From the NCBI GenBank assembly GCA_902540595.1, contig CACBNI010000001.1, positions 62,001 through 126,000 on the forward strand: a DNA stretch of 64,000 nucleotides. The letters run 5' to 3'. The notes under the pieces are model-generated. The model was given only the letters and a program-made list of their open reading frames with translations, did no database searches and was not told where the DNA came from. The position numbers and the translations under genes are program-made. Every line of letters begins with the position of its first letter. Within the stretch, counting starts at the first letter, position 1. Shown piece by piece: positions 17,426-29,336 of this stretch. Origin of the DNA: an uncultured Pelagibacteraceae bacterium. GTDB lineage: Bacteria > Pseudomonadota > Alphaproteobacteria > Pelagibacterales > Pelagibacteraceae.

Positions 17426-19189
17426 TTATACTTTTAAAGGTAGAACTTTTAACAAAAGTTTATTTCTAATCAAATCAACATTTAGCTGATTAAGTGTATT
17501 GATAATAAAATAAACTGTATCTTCATCTAAATTTTCTATTTTTTCTGGACCAATAACTTCAACTACCCTAAGCAATGCAGCACCAATTTCTTTGTTTTTA
17601 ATCATGAACTGAATATCTGCTGGCATTTCTGACTGGTTAATCTCATACAAACTGTCATATTTTTTTGAGATTTGAACCCCATCAGATTTCAATGCTTCTA
17701 AGAAAATAATATCTTTTTTGGATAAAAAATATTTTTTATCTTTTTTGATCTTCTTTAAAAATTTTTCAAGATCTTGTTCTATCTGAGATTTCGCATAGTC
17801 TCCGTTAAAATAATTTACTAATTTGGATTGATGCAAAACTTTATTGTTAAATTTAATTTTTTTATCACTTACTTGCTCAGTTTTAGAGTAAGTATCATAA
17901 AAGGTTGTATAATTTGAAGGTACGTCATCTTCTGAAATTTCATTTAAAAACCTTTTTAATTCTTCATCAAAAGCATTACCAATTTCATCCTTGTTAAATG
18001 CATCTTTTAAAGTTTTCATCAATTCTAACTTTGAATTTGTCTCCTTCATTAAAAGTGTTCGCTGGTATAATAATGCTCTGCCTTCTATTGGTGATAAGGA
18101 CTTATAGACTTCTTGAGCATTTAACAGTTGACTAATATTAAATTGAAACTTTTTATAAAATTCAAATAAATCTTTTTCTGAATAATTTTTATCATGAACT
18201 GCTTTTTCAATAGTATAAATTTTATCTATATCACTAATTTCTACATCTTTAATGTTAAAGAGAAGATTAGATGCAGATAAATATTGCCAAATAAATTTTG
18301 GAGTATCCACATTAGGCTCAAATGAAAATCCAGGATCAGTTCGATGTGCTAAATGAAAATCTAAAATAGAGTTTTCAGAAATTGTTTTATCTGCTTCCTC
18401 TACATATCCAAATAAGTAACTTATTTTATTTTCATAGTAATCATCTTGAAAACCAAGTTCTTTTTTCAAATCTAAAATTAATTGAGCCTCTTCATTTTTA
18501 CCATAATTGATTAAACAATATAAATTGAACTTGGACAAATATTCATCCTCAATTGGTTTAGTAATATAAGAAAAAATTTCACATGATTTTTTTATGTTTG
18601 AGTCAGATAAATAAGTGTCTACTAAAAACCTAGTTAGCTCAGGGTGCGAATTAATAGTCTGATTTTTTATCAAATATTCTTCAATTAGGTCTAGATTAGA
18701 GTTTTTAATCAACCAATCAGATTTAAATTTCAAAAACTCTTGCTCACTTATATTTTGATTTGGGTAGTAAGCATTGGTTAACATGGAAATATTCATTATT
18801 TCTGAAGCATCTTGTGAAAGATTATATTTATTAATGTTTTCAAAAAGACTTTTTAATTTAGAACCGTCAGAATTTGACCACATATCGATACTTAGTCCAT
18901 ATTCATCTGGATCATATAATCCTACAATTTTAATTTCTTTCGACGCAACATCTTGGTCTAGTTTGATTGGATCAATTTTCTTGTTTGATTGCATATCATA
19001 AATGCTGCTTCCAGTGCTATTGTTTTGATTTTGATCAGAAATACTGGTTTCTACTACAATATCCGTTTCTTTTTTTTCTAAATTCCAGATATCAACTGGT
19101 TTATTTTCTGCAAACGTATTTGTAGCTGATAATAAATAAAATATTAAAATTGAAAAATATTTCTTATTTAACAATTTTAAAATTTTCAT
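17426..19189 (-). CDS. Secreted protein of unknown function, 587 residues
   Basis: Starts with a clear signal peptide (lysine-rich n-region, hydrophobic residues ~12-22, probable cleavage after TNTFA around residue 27), so it should be periplasmic or outer-membrane associated. The mature part is acidic and mostly helical in look, with recurring leucine/lysine-rich helices from residue 120 onward that could form TPR-like repeats, though no clean TPR consensus is seen. No catalytic motif. The ATG lies 26 nt inside the upstream small membrane-protein gene, implying coupling. The overlap with that gene and the nearby def-fmt cluster are the only context. Not recognised beyond this. Confidence 0.75.
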   Translation of the reverse strand: MKILKLLNKKYFSILIFYLLSATNTFAENKPVDIWNLEKKETDIVVETSISDQNQNNSTGSSIYDMQSNKKIDPIKLDQDVASKEIKIVGLYDPDEYGLSIDMWSNSDGSKLKSLFENINKYNLSQDASEIMNISMLTNAYYPNQNISEQEFLKFKSDWLIKNSNLDLIEEYLIKNQTINSHPELTRFLVDTYLSDSNIKKSCEIFSYITKPIEDEYLSKFNLYCLINYGKNEEAQLILDLKKELGFQDDYYENKISYLFGYVEEADKTISENSILDFHLAHRTDPGFSFEPNVDTPKFIWQYLSASNLLFNIKDVEISDIDKIYTIEKAVHDKNYSEKDLFEFYKKFQFNISQLLNAQEVYKSLSPIEGRALLYQRTLLMKETNSKLELMKTLKDAFNKDEIGNAFDEELKRFLNEISEDDVPSNYTTFYDTYSKTEQVSDKKIKFNNKVLHQSKLVNYFNGDYAKSQIEQDLEKFLKKIKKDKKYFLSKKDIIFLEALKSDGVQISKKYDSLYEINQSEMPADIQFMIKNKEIGAALLRVVEVIGPEKIENLDEDTVYFIINTLNQLNVDLIRNKLLLKVLPLKV

Positions 19190-19346
19190 TTGGAATTATT
19201 TTTTCTATTTCTTTTTTAGGTGCAGGAAAATCTAATGAGTTTATAAAAAATACAATTCCTATAACAACAATCAATCCAAGTGTTAATTTAATTATAATTC
19301 CTGTAATACTAGCTTTGCCTGAACTTGTGTTTTTAGTAAATTGCAT
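19164..19346 (-). CDS. Small single-pass membrane protein, 60 residues
   Basis: One long hydrophobic segment (ITGIIIKLTLGLIVVIGIVFFI, residues ~14-35) followed by a charged tail KKEIEKIIPNENFKIVK. The 3' end overlaps the start of the 587-residue secreted protein by 26 nt in a different frame, and it faces aroK divergently with about 57 bp between start codons. The overlap and topology support a real gene whose product may anchor or partner the secreted protein; this is inference. Confidence 0.6.
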   Translation of the reverse strand: MQFTKNTSSGKASITGIIIKLTLGLIVVIGIVFFINSLDFPAPKKEIEKIIPNENFKIVK

Positions 19347-19403
19347 ATAACTTTAAATAATTTCAAATTAAGACATATTTGTGTTTTTTCAATAAAGAAA
19401 CTT

Positions 19404-19916
19404 ATGAAATCAAAAGAAAATCTTGTGTTTTTAGGAATGATGGGATCTGGAAAGAGTTCTATAGGCATGCTGGTCGCAAAAAAACTAAAATTAAATTTTA
19501 TAGATATAGATAATGAGATTGAAATTAAAGTAGGGACAACCATAAGCAAAATGTTTAGGGATAAGGGTGAAGATTTTTTTAGGGAAGTTGAAGAGAAAGT
19601 AACACTAAAAAATTTAAAACTACCTTCCTCTGTGATTTCTCTTGGTGGTGGAGCTTTCATGAATGAAAATATTAGAAAAGAAGTTTTAAAAAGTCATATA
19701 TCGTTTTGGCTAAACTGGAATAATAATATTTTATTGGGGAGGATAAAAAATAGTAAAAAAAGACCTCTTGCAATAAACTCATCAGATGATCAAATAATTG
19801 ATCTAATTCAAGAGCGCTCTACCGTTTATGCAAAAGCTTTGTTTGAAATTAAATGTGATAACTTAACTAAAAATGAAATAGTTAATAAAATAATTAAAAT
19901 TTATGAGTCAAATTAA
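19404..19916 (+). CDS. aroK: Shikimate kinase
   Basis: 170 residues from the ATG at 19404 (MKSKENLVFLGMMGSGKSSIG). The frame is open to 19341, but the extra 21 residues lack any family similarity. P-loop GMMGSGKSS at residues 11-19, shikimate-binding FIDIDNEIE and FFREVEEKV, then SLGGGAF and the lid arginine region KKRPLA. Phosphorylates shikimate on the chorismate pathway. The 3' end overlaps aroB by 14 nt. Confidence 0.95.
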   Translation: MKSKENLVFLGMMGSGKSSIGMLVAKKLKLNFIDIDNEIEIKVGTTISKMFRDKGEDFFREVEEKVTLKNLKLPSSVISLGGGAFMNENIRKEVLKSHISFWLNWNNNILLGRIKNSKKRPLAINSSDDQIIDLIQERSTVYAKALFEIKCDNLTKNEIVNKIIKIYESN

Positions 19917-21009
19917 ATTAAATATAGAAACTAAGACACAAAAATATCCTATCTATATTGGAAAAAAATTATCTGCGAATATTTCTAAAATTACGAAATC
20001 TAATTCAATTAATTTTAACAAATGTCTTTTAGTTGTAGATAGTAATGTTCCTAAAAAATTTGTTTCAATTATTAAAAAATCTTTAAAAAATAAAATCAGT
20101 TATATCCATTATTTTAAAGCCAATGAATTAAACAAGAACATGAATAGTATAAACAAGATTTTAGAAATTTTGTTAAATGAAAATTTTTCCAGAGATGACT
20201 GTTTGATATCTGTTGGAGGAGGAATTACAGGAGATATAAGTGGTTTTGCAGCAAGTCTTTTCAAAAGGGGACTTAAGTTTATAAACATTCCTACTACACT
20301 TTTGTCCCAAGTTGACTCATCAATTGGTGGAAAGACTGGGGTAAATACTAAGTATGGTAAAAATCTAGTAGGAAGTTTTTACCAGCCCAATCTTGTTATT
20401 TCTGATACTGAATTTTTAAAAACATTACCTAGGAGAGAGATAGTTTGTGGATATGGAGAAATTTTAAAACATTCAATTATTGGGAATAAAAGATTTTATA
20501 ATTTTTTAAACAACCATAAAAACAAAGTTTTAAAGCTTACTTCTCCGTTTCTTGAAAAGGCTATTTATGAAAGTTGTAAGATTAAAAAGGCTGTAGTTGA
20601 AAAAGACGAAAAAGAAAAAGGTATAAGAAAAATTTTAAATTTTGGTCATTCGTTTGCCCATGCTTATGAAGCGACATTAGGATTTAGCAAAAAGTTAAAT
20701 CATGGAGAAGCTGTAATACTTGGAATGAAAACTGCACTAAATTTTAGTCTTAAGACAAAATTAATGAATAAAAGAGAGTATTATTCCATCATAGATCATA
20801 TCGATAAATCTGATTTACCATCTTCAGTAAGTAAATTTTTTAGTCCAAAAGATGTAAACAAAATTTTGAGTTTTATGGCAAAAGATAAAAAAAATAGATC
20901 AAATAATATTAATTTGGTCTTACTCAAAAAAATTGGAGCTCCAATGATTAATAAAGAATATTCAAAAAAAAAAATAGGTTTATTTTTAAAAATTTTTTTA
21001 AGAAATTAA
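19903..21009 (+). CDS. aroB: 3-dehydroquinate synthase
   Basis: 368 residues, NAD- and zinc-dependent. Converts DAHP to 3-dehydroquinate. Motifs: SVGGGITGDISGFAAS, PTTLLSQVDSSIGGKTGVN, zinc ligands in GYGEILKHS, LNFGHSFAHAYE and NHGEAV. Overlaps aroK, the standard aroK-aroB pair. The 3' end runs into the convergent bolA by 12 nt. Confidence 0.97.
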   Translation: MSQIKLNIETKTQKYPIYIGKKLSANISKITKSNSINFNKCLLVVDSNVPKKFVSIIKKSLKNKISYIHYFKANELNKNMNSINKILEILLNENFSRDDCLISVGGGITGDISGFAASLFKRGLKFINIPTTLLSQVDSSIGGKTGVNTKYGKNLVGSFYQPNLVISDTEFLKTLPRREIVCGYGEILKHSIIGNKRFYNFLNNHKNKVLKLTSPFLEKAIYESCKIKKAVVEKDEKEKGIRKILNFGHSFAHAYEATLGFSKKLNHGEAVILGMKTALNFSLKTKLMNKREYYSIIDHIDKSDLPSSVSKFFSPKDVNKILSFMAKDKKNRSNNINLVLLKKIGAPMINKEYSKKKIGLFLKIFLRN

Positions 21010-21258
21010 GATTTGTATTGAGTGAATAGATTCTTTTAACTCCTTATCTAATATTTTATAAATCTTCTTATTACTCTCTATCTTATTCATGGTCTTGAGT
21101 TCACTTGAAATTAAACTAATTTTCAAATGAAATTTACCTTCTTGATTACCAGTATGATTTTTATGAAGAAAAGATTTGTCCTCAATTTTAATATTTTCAA
21201 TATTTATCTGATTTTGTAATTTTTTTTTTACAATTGCAATTAAGTCATTTATATCCAT
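20998..21258 (-). CDS. BolA family protein
   Basis: 86 residues with the BolA/IbaG fold pattern: an N-terminal helix, IEDKSFLHKNHTGNQEGKFHLKISLIS with the family's His residue, and the C-terminal stretch LKESIHSIQI. BolA proteins bind [2Fe-2S] clusters with monothiol glutaredoxins and affect iron handling. No glutaredoxin gene is adjacent here. It is divergent from the J-domain gene with only 21 bp between start codons. Confidence 0.85.
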   Translation of the reverse strand: MDINDLIAIVKKKLQNQINIENIKIEDKSFLHKNHTGNQEGKFHLKISLISSELKTMNKIESNKKIYKILDKELKESIHSIQILIS

Positions 21259-21279
21259 AAGTATATTTTATTATATAGC

Positions 21280-21813
21280 ATGAAAAATATTTGTGACTGG
21301 AATAATTGTAATGAAATTGGTGAATATAAAGCGCCAGTTGAAAAAGATAATAGTAAAAAATTTAGAATGCTTTGTCTTGAGCATGTCAAGGAATTCAATA
21401 AGAATTGGAATTACTTTTCAGGTATGAATGATGGCCAAGTAATGGATTTTTTAAAGTCTGACATGATATGGCATAAGCCTACTCAAAGTTTTAGCTCTTC
21501 AGATAATTTTTTTAAAGTTCTTTGGAATACAACTTTAAAAGATGAATTAGACAAGGATAAAATAAATGGGGATTATGATCATATGCGTCAATTTAAATTT
21601 GATCATAAAGATATCAAAGCGTTTGGTATTCTTGGTATTTCCGTAGGCCTAAACTGGAAGAAAATACAGGACAAATTCAAAGTGCTTGTGAAAAAATTCC
21701 ACCCTGATATGAATTCTGGAAATAAAAAATTCGAGGAAAAACTAAAATTAATAACTTTAGCTTATACTCAGCTTAAAAATACATATAGAGATAAAATTGA
21801 CACCAAATCTTGA
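21280..21813 (+). CDS. J-domain protein preceding cobS
   Basis: 177 residues. The N terminus carries Cys5, Cys10, Cys32 and His35 (C-x4-C ... C-x2-H), a likely small zinc site, followed by [19 protein letters not shown]-terminal J domain holds HPD at residues 141-143 ([10 protein letters not shown]). J proteins stimulate the ATPase of DnaK. This architecture next to bolA and cobS is typical for alphaproteobacteria. It overlaps cobS by 17 nt. Client unknown; the context suggests the CobST complex, by inference. Confidence 0.87.
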   Translation: MKNICDWNNCNEIGEYKAPVEKDNSKKFRMLCLEHVKEFNKNWNYFSGMNDGQVMDFLKSDMIWHKPTQSFSSSDNFFKVLWNTTLKDELDKDKINGDYDHMRQFKFDHKDIKAFGILGISVGLNWKKIQDKFKVLVKKFHPDMNSGNKKFEEKLKLITLAYTQLKNTYRDKIDTKS

Positions 21814-22771
21814 CATAAAACCAGATATCAAAGTTTCTTTGAAACAAACGTTTGGAATAGATTCGGAGATGGAAGTTGACGCTTTTTCAAAAAAAAATGA
21901 TTACGTACCTGAAATTGATAAAAGTTATAAGTTTGATAGAGACACTACACTAGCAATCATTTCTGGATTTTCATTTAATAAAAGGGTTTTAGTTCAAGGA
22001 TATCACGGCACAGGTAAATCTACTCATATTGAACAGATAGCTGCTAGACTAAATTGGCCATGTATTCGTGTAAACCTAGATAGCCACGTTAGCCGAATAG
22101 ATCTTATTGGAAAAGATGCAATTGTCTTAAAAGAAGGTAAACAAGTCACTCAATTTAATGAAGGTATCTTACCTTGGTCTATTCAAAATCCAGTTGCTCT
22201 TGTGTTTGATGAATACGATGCAGGTAGGCCTGATGTTATGTTTGTGATTCAGAGAGTTTTAGAAGCTGAAGGTAATTTTACCCTACTAGATAAAAATAAA
22301 GTAATAAGGCAAAATAAGTTTTTTAGATTATTTGCAACATCAAATACTGTAGGCTTAGGAGATACTAGTGGTCTTTATCATGGTACTCAGCAAATAAACC
22401 AAGGTCAAATGGACAGATGGAATATAGTAACTACGCTTAATTATCTTAGTCTTGATAGGGAAATGGATATTGTGTTAGCAAAAAACAAAAACTTAAATAA
22501 TTCAAAAGGAAAAGAAGTTGTTTCCAACATGATTAAAGTAGCCTCTTTAACACGTAAAGGATTTATTGCAGGAGATATTTCGACAGTAATGAGTCCAAGA
22601 ACTGTTATGCACTGGGCCGAAAATTCAGAGATCTTCAAAGATATTGGTTACGCCTTCAGAGTAACTTTTCTAAATAAATGTGACGATATAGAGAAAAATA
22701 CTATTGCTGAGTATTATCAAAGATGTTTTGGTGAAGAATTACCTGAGTCATTGGTAAATATTCAAATTTAA
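21797..22771 (+). CDS. cobS: CobS-like MoxR/AAA+ ATPase (cobaltochelatase small subunit homologue)
   Basis: 324 residues from a TTG at 21797; the frame overlaps the J-domain gene by 17 nt. AAA+ core: Walker [11 protein letters not shown] near residue 75, Walker [11 protein letters not shown] near 135, sensor-1-like LFATSNTVG, and GQMDRWNIV. In cobalamin synthesis CobS and CobT form the ATPase chaperone that drives cobalt insertion by CobN. cobT follows at once, but no cobN or other cobalamin gene is in the window, so a different metal-loading or remodelling role is possible. Confidence 0.92.
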   Translation: MTPNLDIKPDIKVSLKQTFGIDSEMEVDAFSKKNDYVPEIDKSYKFDRDTTLAIISGFSFNKRVLVQGYHGTGKSTHIEQIAARLNWPCIRVNLDSHVSRIDLIGKDAIVLKEGKQVTQFNEGILPWSIQNPVALVFDEYDAGRPDVMFVIQRVLEAEGNFTLLDKNKVIRQNKFFRLFATSNTVGLGDTSGLYHGTQQINQGQMDRWNIVTTLNYLSLDREMDIVLAKNKNLNNSKGKEVVSNMIKVASLTRKGFIAGDISTVMSPRTVMHWAENSEIFKDIGYAFRVTFLNKCDDIEKNTIAEYYQRCFGEELPESLVNIQI

Positions 22772-24568
22772 ATGAGCAGCAGAGAAAGTACCCTAAAAGA
22801 AAAATTCAGAGTTGCATTAACTTCTACAGCAAAAGTTATTTCTGATGACTTTGATTTAAATAAAAAAGTTTCTGAAAAAAATAAGTCAAAGGATACAAGT
22901 TCTATAGAAATTGATAATATAAATAGTCCAAGTGATTTTATAAAATTACGAGCAGAGACAGACTCTTCGGCTTTAAAGAAAAAATTTTCTAATGATGCTA
23001 TTTATCAAAAAAATTTACCAGGAAATAATTCTTCAAGATCACTTTACAATATCGCGGAAAAAATAAGGTATGAGGCTTTGGGTGGCCAAATGTTAAAAGG
23101 AATTAAAAAAAATTTTCATGAAAATTATTCTCAGATAATTAATCAAAAGCGGAGAGATCAATTAAAAACTAAAGAAGATGTTAGTGTTACTGAAGCATTT
23201 GAACTCTACATGCTTAAAAATTTTCATAAAGTAAAACTAAATCCATTAACCTCAAAAATGCTTGATTTTTGGGAAAAAGATTTTGAAAAATCTATAGAGA
23301 AACACAAAGAGTTTTTAATGGATAATCTTGAAGATCAAAATACTTATAACTCTCGTTTTTCTCAAATTTTACAAGAGATGAGTATTTTTCAAAGTGAAGA
23401 AGACCAAACTAATGAAGAAAATCAAGATCAAGGGCAAGATAATCCATCAAATGATGACCAAAATAACGACAATGAAGATAGTAAAGATGAAAATAAAGAT
23501 CAGGAAGCACAAGCTACTTTGGATGCAGATTATGAGGTTGATGAGTTTAATTTAGATGAACAACTATCAGAATTAGAGTCTGAAGAACAAAGTACAGAAC
23601 AAATTTTAAAAAAGAATATCGACAATATTGATCTTGATTATAAAATTTTTACTCCACAATTTGATGAAATTGTTAAGGCAGAACATTTAGAAAATGCAGA
23701 TGAGGCAACTAAATTAAGAAAGAACTTGGACCAGCAACTAATAGGTTTTCAAGATGTTATTACGAAACTAGCCAATAAATTACAAAGACAGTTGTTAGCA
23801 AAACAAAACAGGGCTTGGGAATTTGATTTAGAAGAAGGTTTGCTTGATAGTTCAAAACTACCACGAATAATAATGGATCCTTACAATTCTTTATCATTTA
23901 AAAAAGAAAAAGATTTAGATTTTAAAGATACCGTTGTCACTTTGTTGATAGACAACTCAGGTTCAATGAGAGGAAGACCTATTACAATAGCTGCTATATG
24001 TGCAGATATTTTATCAAGAACTCTTGAAAGATGTTCTGTTAAGGTCGAAATTTTAGGCTTTACGACTAAAAACTGGAAAGGTGGTCAGTCAAGAGAACTA
24101 TGGGCTAAAAATTCAAAACCAAAAACTCCTGGAAGATTAAATGATTTAAGACATATTATTTACAAAGGTGCAGATACTCACTGGAGACAGGCAAAAAATA
24201 ACTTGGGGCTGATGCTTAAAGAGGGTCTGTTAAAAGAAAATATTGATGGAGAAGCAATAACTTGGGCATACAGTAGAATTAAAAAGAGAAAAGAAGAAAG
24301 AAAAATTTTAATGGTTATTTCAGATGGAGCTCCAGTCGATGACTCCACTCTTTCTGTTAACTCAGGTGATTTCCTTGAAAAACATCTAAAAAAAATAGTT
24401 AAATATATTGAAAAAAAATCTGATATTGAAATTTTAGCAATTGGAATAGGTCACGATGTATCTAGATATTATGATAAGGCAATTAAAATTACCGATGTTA
24501 ATGAGTTAGGAGACGTAATGATTTCACAATTAAATTCTCTTTTTGATACTAAAAAAAAATATCACTAG
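22772..24568 (+). CDS. cobT: CobT-like VWA-domain protein
   Basis: 598 residues. A helical N-terminal region (~1-200), a very acidic low-complexity linker (~210-285, rich in Asp/Asn/Glu/Gln), and a C-terminal von Willebrand A domain with MIDAS motif DNSGSMRG near residue 391, then [11 protein letters not shown] near 515 and [13 protein letters not shown]. It partners CobS as the magnesium-chelatase-D-like subunit. It starts immediately after cobS, and its last bases overlap the convergent histidine kinase gene by 4 nt. Confidence 0.92.
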   Translation: MSSRESTLKEKFRVALTSTAKVISDDFDLNKKVSEKNKSKDTSSIEIDNINSPSDFIKLRAETDSSALKKKFSNDAIYQKNLPGNNSSRSLYNIAEKIRYEALGGQMLKGIKKNFHENYSQIINQKRRDQLKTKEDVSVTEAFELYMLKNFHKVKLNPLTSKMLDFWEKDFEKSIEKHKEFLMDNLEDQNTYNSRFSQILQEMSIFQSEEDQTNEENQDQGQDNPSNDDQNNDNEDSKDENKDQEAQATLDADYEVDEFNLDEQLSELESEEQSTEQILKKNIDNIDLDYKIFTPQFDEIVKAEHLENADEATKLRKNLDQQLIGFQDVITKLANKLQRQLLAKQNRAWEFDLEEGLLDSSKLPRIIMDPYNSLSFKKEKDLDFKDTVVTLLIDNSGSMRGRPITIAAICADILSRTLERCSVKVEILGFTTKNWKGGQSRELWAKNSKPKTPGRLNDLRHIIYKGADTHWRQAKNNLGLMLKEGLLKENIDGEAITWAYSRIKKRKEERKILMVISDGAPVDDSTLSVNSGDFLEKHLKKIVKYIEKKSDIEILAIGIGHDVSRYYDKAIKITDVNELGDVMISQLNSLFDTKKKYH

Positions 24569-25845
24569 ATATTAAATAAATCTGAATTCCGCCATCTAAT
24601 TATAACTTCTGCTCCGTTTCTCGTTTTAGAATTTCTAAAATTTAATGAGGCTAAATTTTTTTCTAATAAAGTTTTACCAATAAATAATCCAAGTCCTAAA
24701 CCTCTTTTAGATTTTTCTTCTAAATTACTTGTTTTTAAATAAGGCTCTCCAATTTTAGACAGAATATCTCTAGGATATCCAGCCCCATCATCTTCAATTA
24801 TTATTTCCGTCGTTTCACTATTACTTTTCAAATTTATAAAAATTTTATCCCTTGAAAACTTATTTGCATTCCCAATAAAATTTCTTAATCCATAAATAAT
24901 CTCAATGGATTTGGTTATTTTTTTTGGATTAGAATCTTGATCAAAGTTAAACACAAAATTTTTATTACTTATTTCCCTGAAAGATGAAATAATTTCTAAC
25001 AAATATTCTCTTACCGTTAGATCTTTATCTATAAAATCATCTTCCTCAACTGGGTTTAAGCTCAAACGTTTTAAAATTTCATTGCATCTATCTACCTGGC
25101 TATTTAGTAATTCTATGTCTTTTGTAAATTCTTTATCGTTTTCTAATTGCTTAGCTAAGTCTTGGGTAATTATTTTGATAGTAGAAAGTGGAGTACCTAA
25201 AGAGTGTGCAGCTGCAGCAGCTTGACCACCTAATGACAATAATTCATGTTCTTTTGCCATTACTTCTTCCATTTTTGATAAAGCATCTTTTCTTAAACGA
25301 GATTGTGATCCAAATGTCATTGCAAAATAGTTTAGAAAAACTAAAGCAACAAGTAAGGCAATAGGTATAGAAAAATAATAATAGGGGGACACATGATAAT
25401 GCTCACTTAAAGGTGAGGGCAAATCTTTAGAATAAAAAGTAAGAATTATAATCGCAATACCAGTTAAACCTACTAGTAATGAGTTAGTTTTGAAACTTAA
25501 GTTTGATGAAGAAAATACACTCGGAATTAATAAAAATATAACAAAAGGATTAACAATACCTCCCGTCAAATAAAGCAAAGTACTTAATTGAATGATATCA
25601 AAAAATAAAAAAACAAAGGCAGACCTATCTGAAAGTTGAGTTTTTTTATAAACATAAATTAAATAAAAATTACTAATAACACCAAAAATTATTATTAGAT
25701 TTGATAATAAAAAATTAAATTTAAAATTTAAAATTAAATATACAAAGTTTACAGCTATAAGTTGGCCAACAATTCCAATCCATCTTAAATTTATATAGGT
25801 AGATTTTTTAAAAGAGTATTGTTTTGAAGTTTCAAAAAACTCCAT
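24565..25845 (-). CDS. regB: RegB/PrrB/ActS-type redox sensor histidine kinase
   Basis: 426 residues. Six predicted membrane helices in residues ~20-175 with the quinone-binding heptad GGIVNPF at 95-101. The dimerisation/H-box [14 protein letters not shown] carries His214, and the redox-active cysteine of RegB is present as Cys254 in [11 protein letters not shown]. The ATPase domain has IGNANKFS (N box), DDGAGYP (G1) and GLGLGLFIG (G2). RegB phosphorylates RegA in response to quinone redox state. The partner regA/prrA usually lies next to it but is not in the window. The gene starts 2 nt downstream of gyrB. Confidence 0.9.
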   Translation of the reverse strand: MEFFETSKQYSFKKSTYINLRWIGIVGQLIAVNFVYLILNFKFNFLLSNLIIIFGVISNFYLIYVYKKTQLSDRSAFVFLFFDIIQLSTLLYLTGGIVNPFVIFLLIPSVFSSSNLSFKTNSLLVGLTGIAIIILTFYSKDLPSPLSEHYHVSPYYYFSIPIALLVALVFLNYFAMTFGSQSRLRKDALSKMEEVMAKEHELLSLGGQAAAAAHSLGTPLSTIKIITQDLAKQLENDKEFTKDIELLNSQVDRCNEILKRLSLNPVEEDDFIDKDLTVREYLLEIISSFREISNKNFVFNFDQDSNPKKITKSIEIIYGLRNFIGNANKFSRDKIFINLKSNSETTEIIIEDDGAGYPRDILSKIGEPYLKTSNLEEKSKRGLGLGLFIGKTLLEKNLASLNFRNSKTRNGAEVIIRWRNSDLFNI

Positions 25846-25847
25846 TT

Positions 25848-27941
<2,094 letters not shown>

Positions 27942-27966
27942 TTAAAAAAATGCTGATTTATCTTCA

Positions 27967-27987
27967 CAAAAAAAGTTGTAAAACAAC
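27967..27987 (-). terminator. Rho-independent terminator of tRNA-Ser
   Basis: On the minus strand GTTGT-TTT-ACAAC forms a perfect 5-bp hairpin followed by seven T residues. It lies about 30 nt downstream of the tRNA-Ser CCA end and upstream of gyrB, so it should separate the two transcripts. Confidence 0.65.
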
Positions 27988-28018
27988 GAGTCAGTATTGA
28001 AAATTAAGGCTTATTTGT

Positions 28019-28108
28019 TGGCGGAGAGAATGGGATTCGAACCCATGAAAGAATTGCTCCTTTACACGCTTTCCAAGCGTGCGCCTTCAACCACTCGGCC
28101 ACCTCTCC
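28019..28108 (-). tRNA. tRNA-Ser (GGA)
   Basis: Minus-strand class II tRNA of 90 nt: acceptor GGAGAGG/TTCTCTCC region, anticodon loop TTGGAAA (GGA), a long variable arm built on AAAGGAG...TTCTTTC, T stem ATGGG/CCCAT with TTCGAAT loop, discriminator G and encoded CCA. It is followed by a clear terminator. Its 5' side faces a plus-strand glycosyltransferase-like gene. Confidence 0.95.
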
Positions 28109-28152
28109 AATATTATTTTCATGTTATATATAATATAATTAAAAAATGTAAT

Positions 28153-29301
28153 ATGAACTTTATAGAATATAAAAAAACTCTTAGGTATAAAAATTACAGT
28201 AACATTAAAATTTTTTTTAGATACGTTGAGTATGTAACAAAGAATATTTTAATAAATTTAATAATTAAATTAAATTTTTTTGTACATAAGCCTAAACGTT
28301 GTATTGATTTAGGATCATTTAAAGATAACAGATTTATCAACTTTTTAATATATGCTCTAAAAGATGATTTTATATTTCTATATAAAAACGACGAAAATAC
28401 AAAAAAACTTTTTCATAGAATAGGTCTTCTAAATTTTTTTAGATATACGGGTCCAAATGTAAAATTTATTAATCAAACAAAATTAAATTTTGTTCATAGC
28501 AAAAATGAGACTAATATAAATAAAATTTGTTTTAATACTAATTATTTTAAATATTTTTATGATAATAATGAAATAAAAAAAGAGCAAATGATAATGCCAT
28601 ATTATATGTATCCCAGAATATATAATTCTTTTTATAATAAAATTTATTCAAAAAAAAAACCAAATTTCAATTTAAGAATTTTTTTTTCTGGTTCAGTATT
28701 CGACGAAGTTTACAAAAATTTTTATTGGAAAAAAGAATCAGAAAAATTTCCTAATAGAATTGACATAATAAATAATGTTATTAAAGAGTTTAAAAATGAA
28801 ATTTTTTTTATAAATTCAAAGAAAGATATTAAATCAAAGGAAATTTTTAAAAAGAAAATTGTATTTTGTCTCCATAACAAAATGATAAAAAAAACATCAT
28901 ATATTCTAAATTTTAAAAATAATTTTGACTTTTACAGAAATTCATGTTTTCATTTAACTTGCCCTGGTGCGGTAATGCCATTATGTCATCATTTAATTGA
29001 AGGTATGAAAGTAGGTTCAATTCCAATTACAAACTGCGAAAAACTATTGTATCCAAATTTAGATCTAAACATTTCATTACATTACTCAAATATTGATCAG
29101 CTCAATGATCAAATTAAAAAAGCTTTAGATATGAAAGAAGAAGAAATAATTTATATGAGAGAGAAAGTTTTTAATTACTATGACCAGCATCTAAGTCCTA
29201 AAAATTTTAAATTTAAATTTATCAAGGCATTAAATATAAAAAATCAAGAAATAATATGTTGTGATGATCACCGAAGTGTAGAGAAAATGATTAATAATTG
29301 A
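28153..29301 (+). CDS. Putative glycosyltransferase (exostosin-like), 382 residues
   Basis: The frame is open from 27997, but that part runs antisense through tRNA-Ser; the ATG at 28153 (MNFIEYKKTLRYKN) is the plausible start. Extremely rich in Phe, Asn, Lys and Ile. The stretch CPGAVMPLCHHLIEGMKVGSIPI near residue 275 resembles the donor-site region of exostosin/GT47-like and other GT-B enzymes (a heavily used E-G-M-K-V-G-x-I-P block). No signal peptide. A role in surface glycan assembly is likely but the family is not firmly assigned. It stands alone between tRNA-Ser and convergent lepA, and looks like a lineage-variable gene. Confidence 0.65.
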   Translation: MNFIEYKKTLRYKNYSNIKIFFRYVEYVTKNILINLIIKLNFFVHKPKRCIDLGSFKDNRFINFLIYALKDDFIFLYKNDENTKKLFHRIGLLNFFRYTGPNVKFINQTKLNFVHSKNETNINKICFNTNYFKYFYDNNEIKKEQMIMPYYMYPRIYNSFYNKIYSKKKPNFNLRIFFSGSVFDEVYKNFYWKKESEKFPNRIDIINNVIKEFKNEIFFINSKKDIKSKEIFKKKIVFCLHNKMIKKTSYILNFKNNFDFYRNSCFHLTCPGAVMPLCHHLIEGMKVGSIPITNCEKLLYPNLDLNISLHYSNIDQLNDQIKKALDMKEEEIIYMREKVFNYYDQHLSPKNFKFKFIKALNIKNQEIICCDDHRSVEKMINN

Positions 29302-29336
29302 GGAAAAAGTGTCTAATATTTTTAAATAATAAATAA

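Noticed and set aside
27997-28152. Upstream part of the glycosyltransferase-like frame
   Set aside because: Runs antisense through tRNA-Ser, and its translation is just the reverse of the tRNA; ATG 28153 is the better start.
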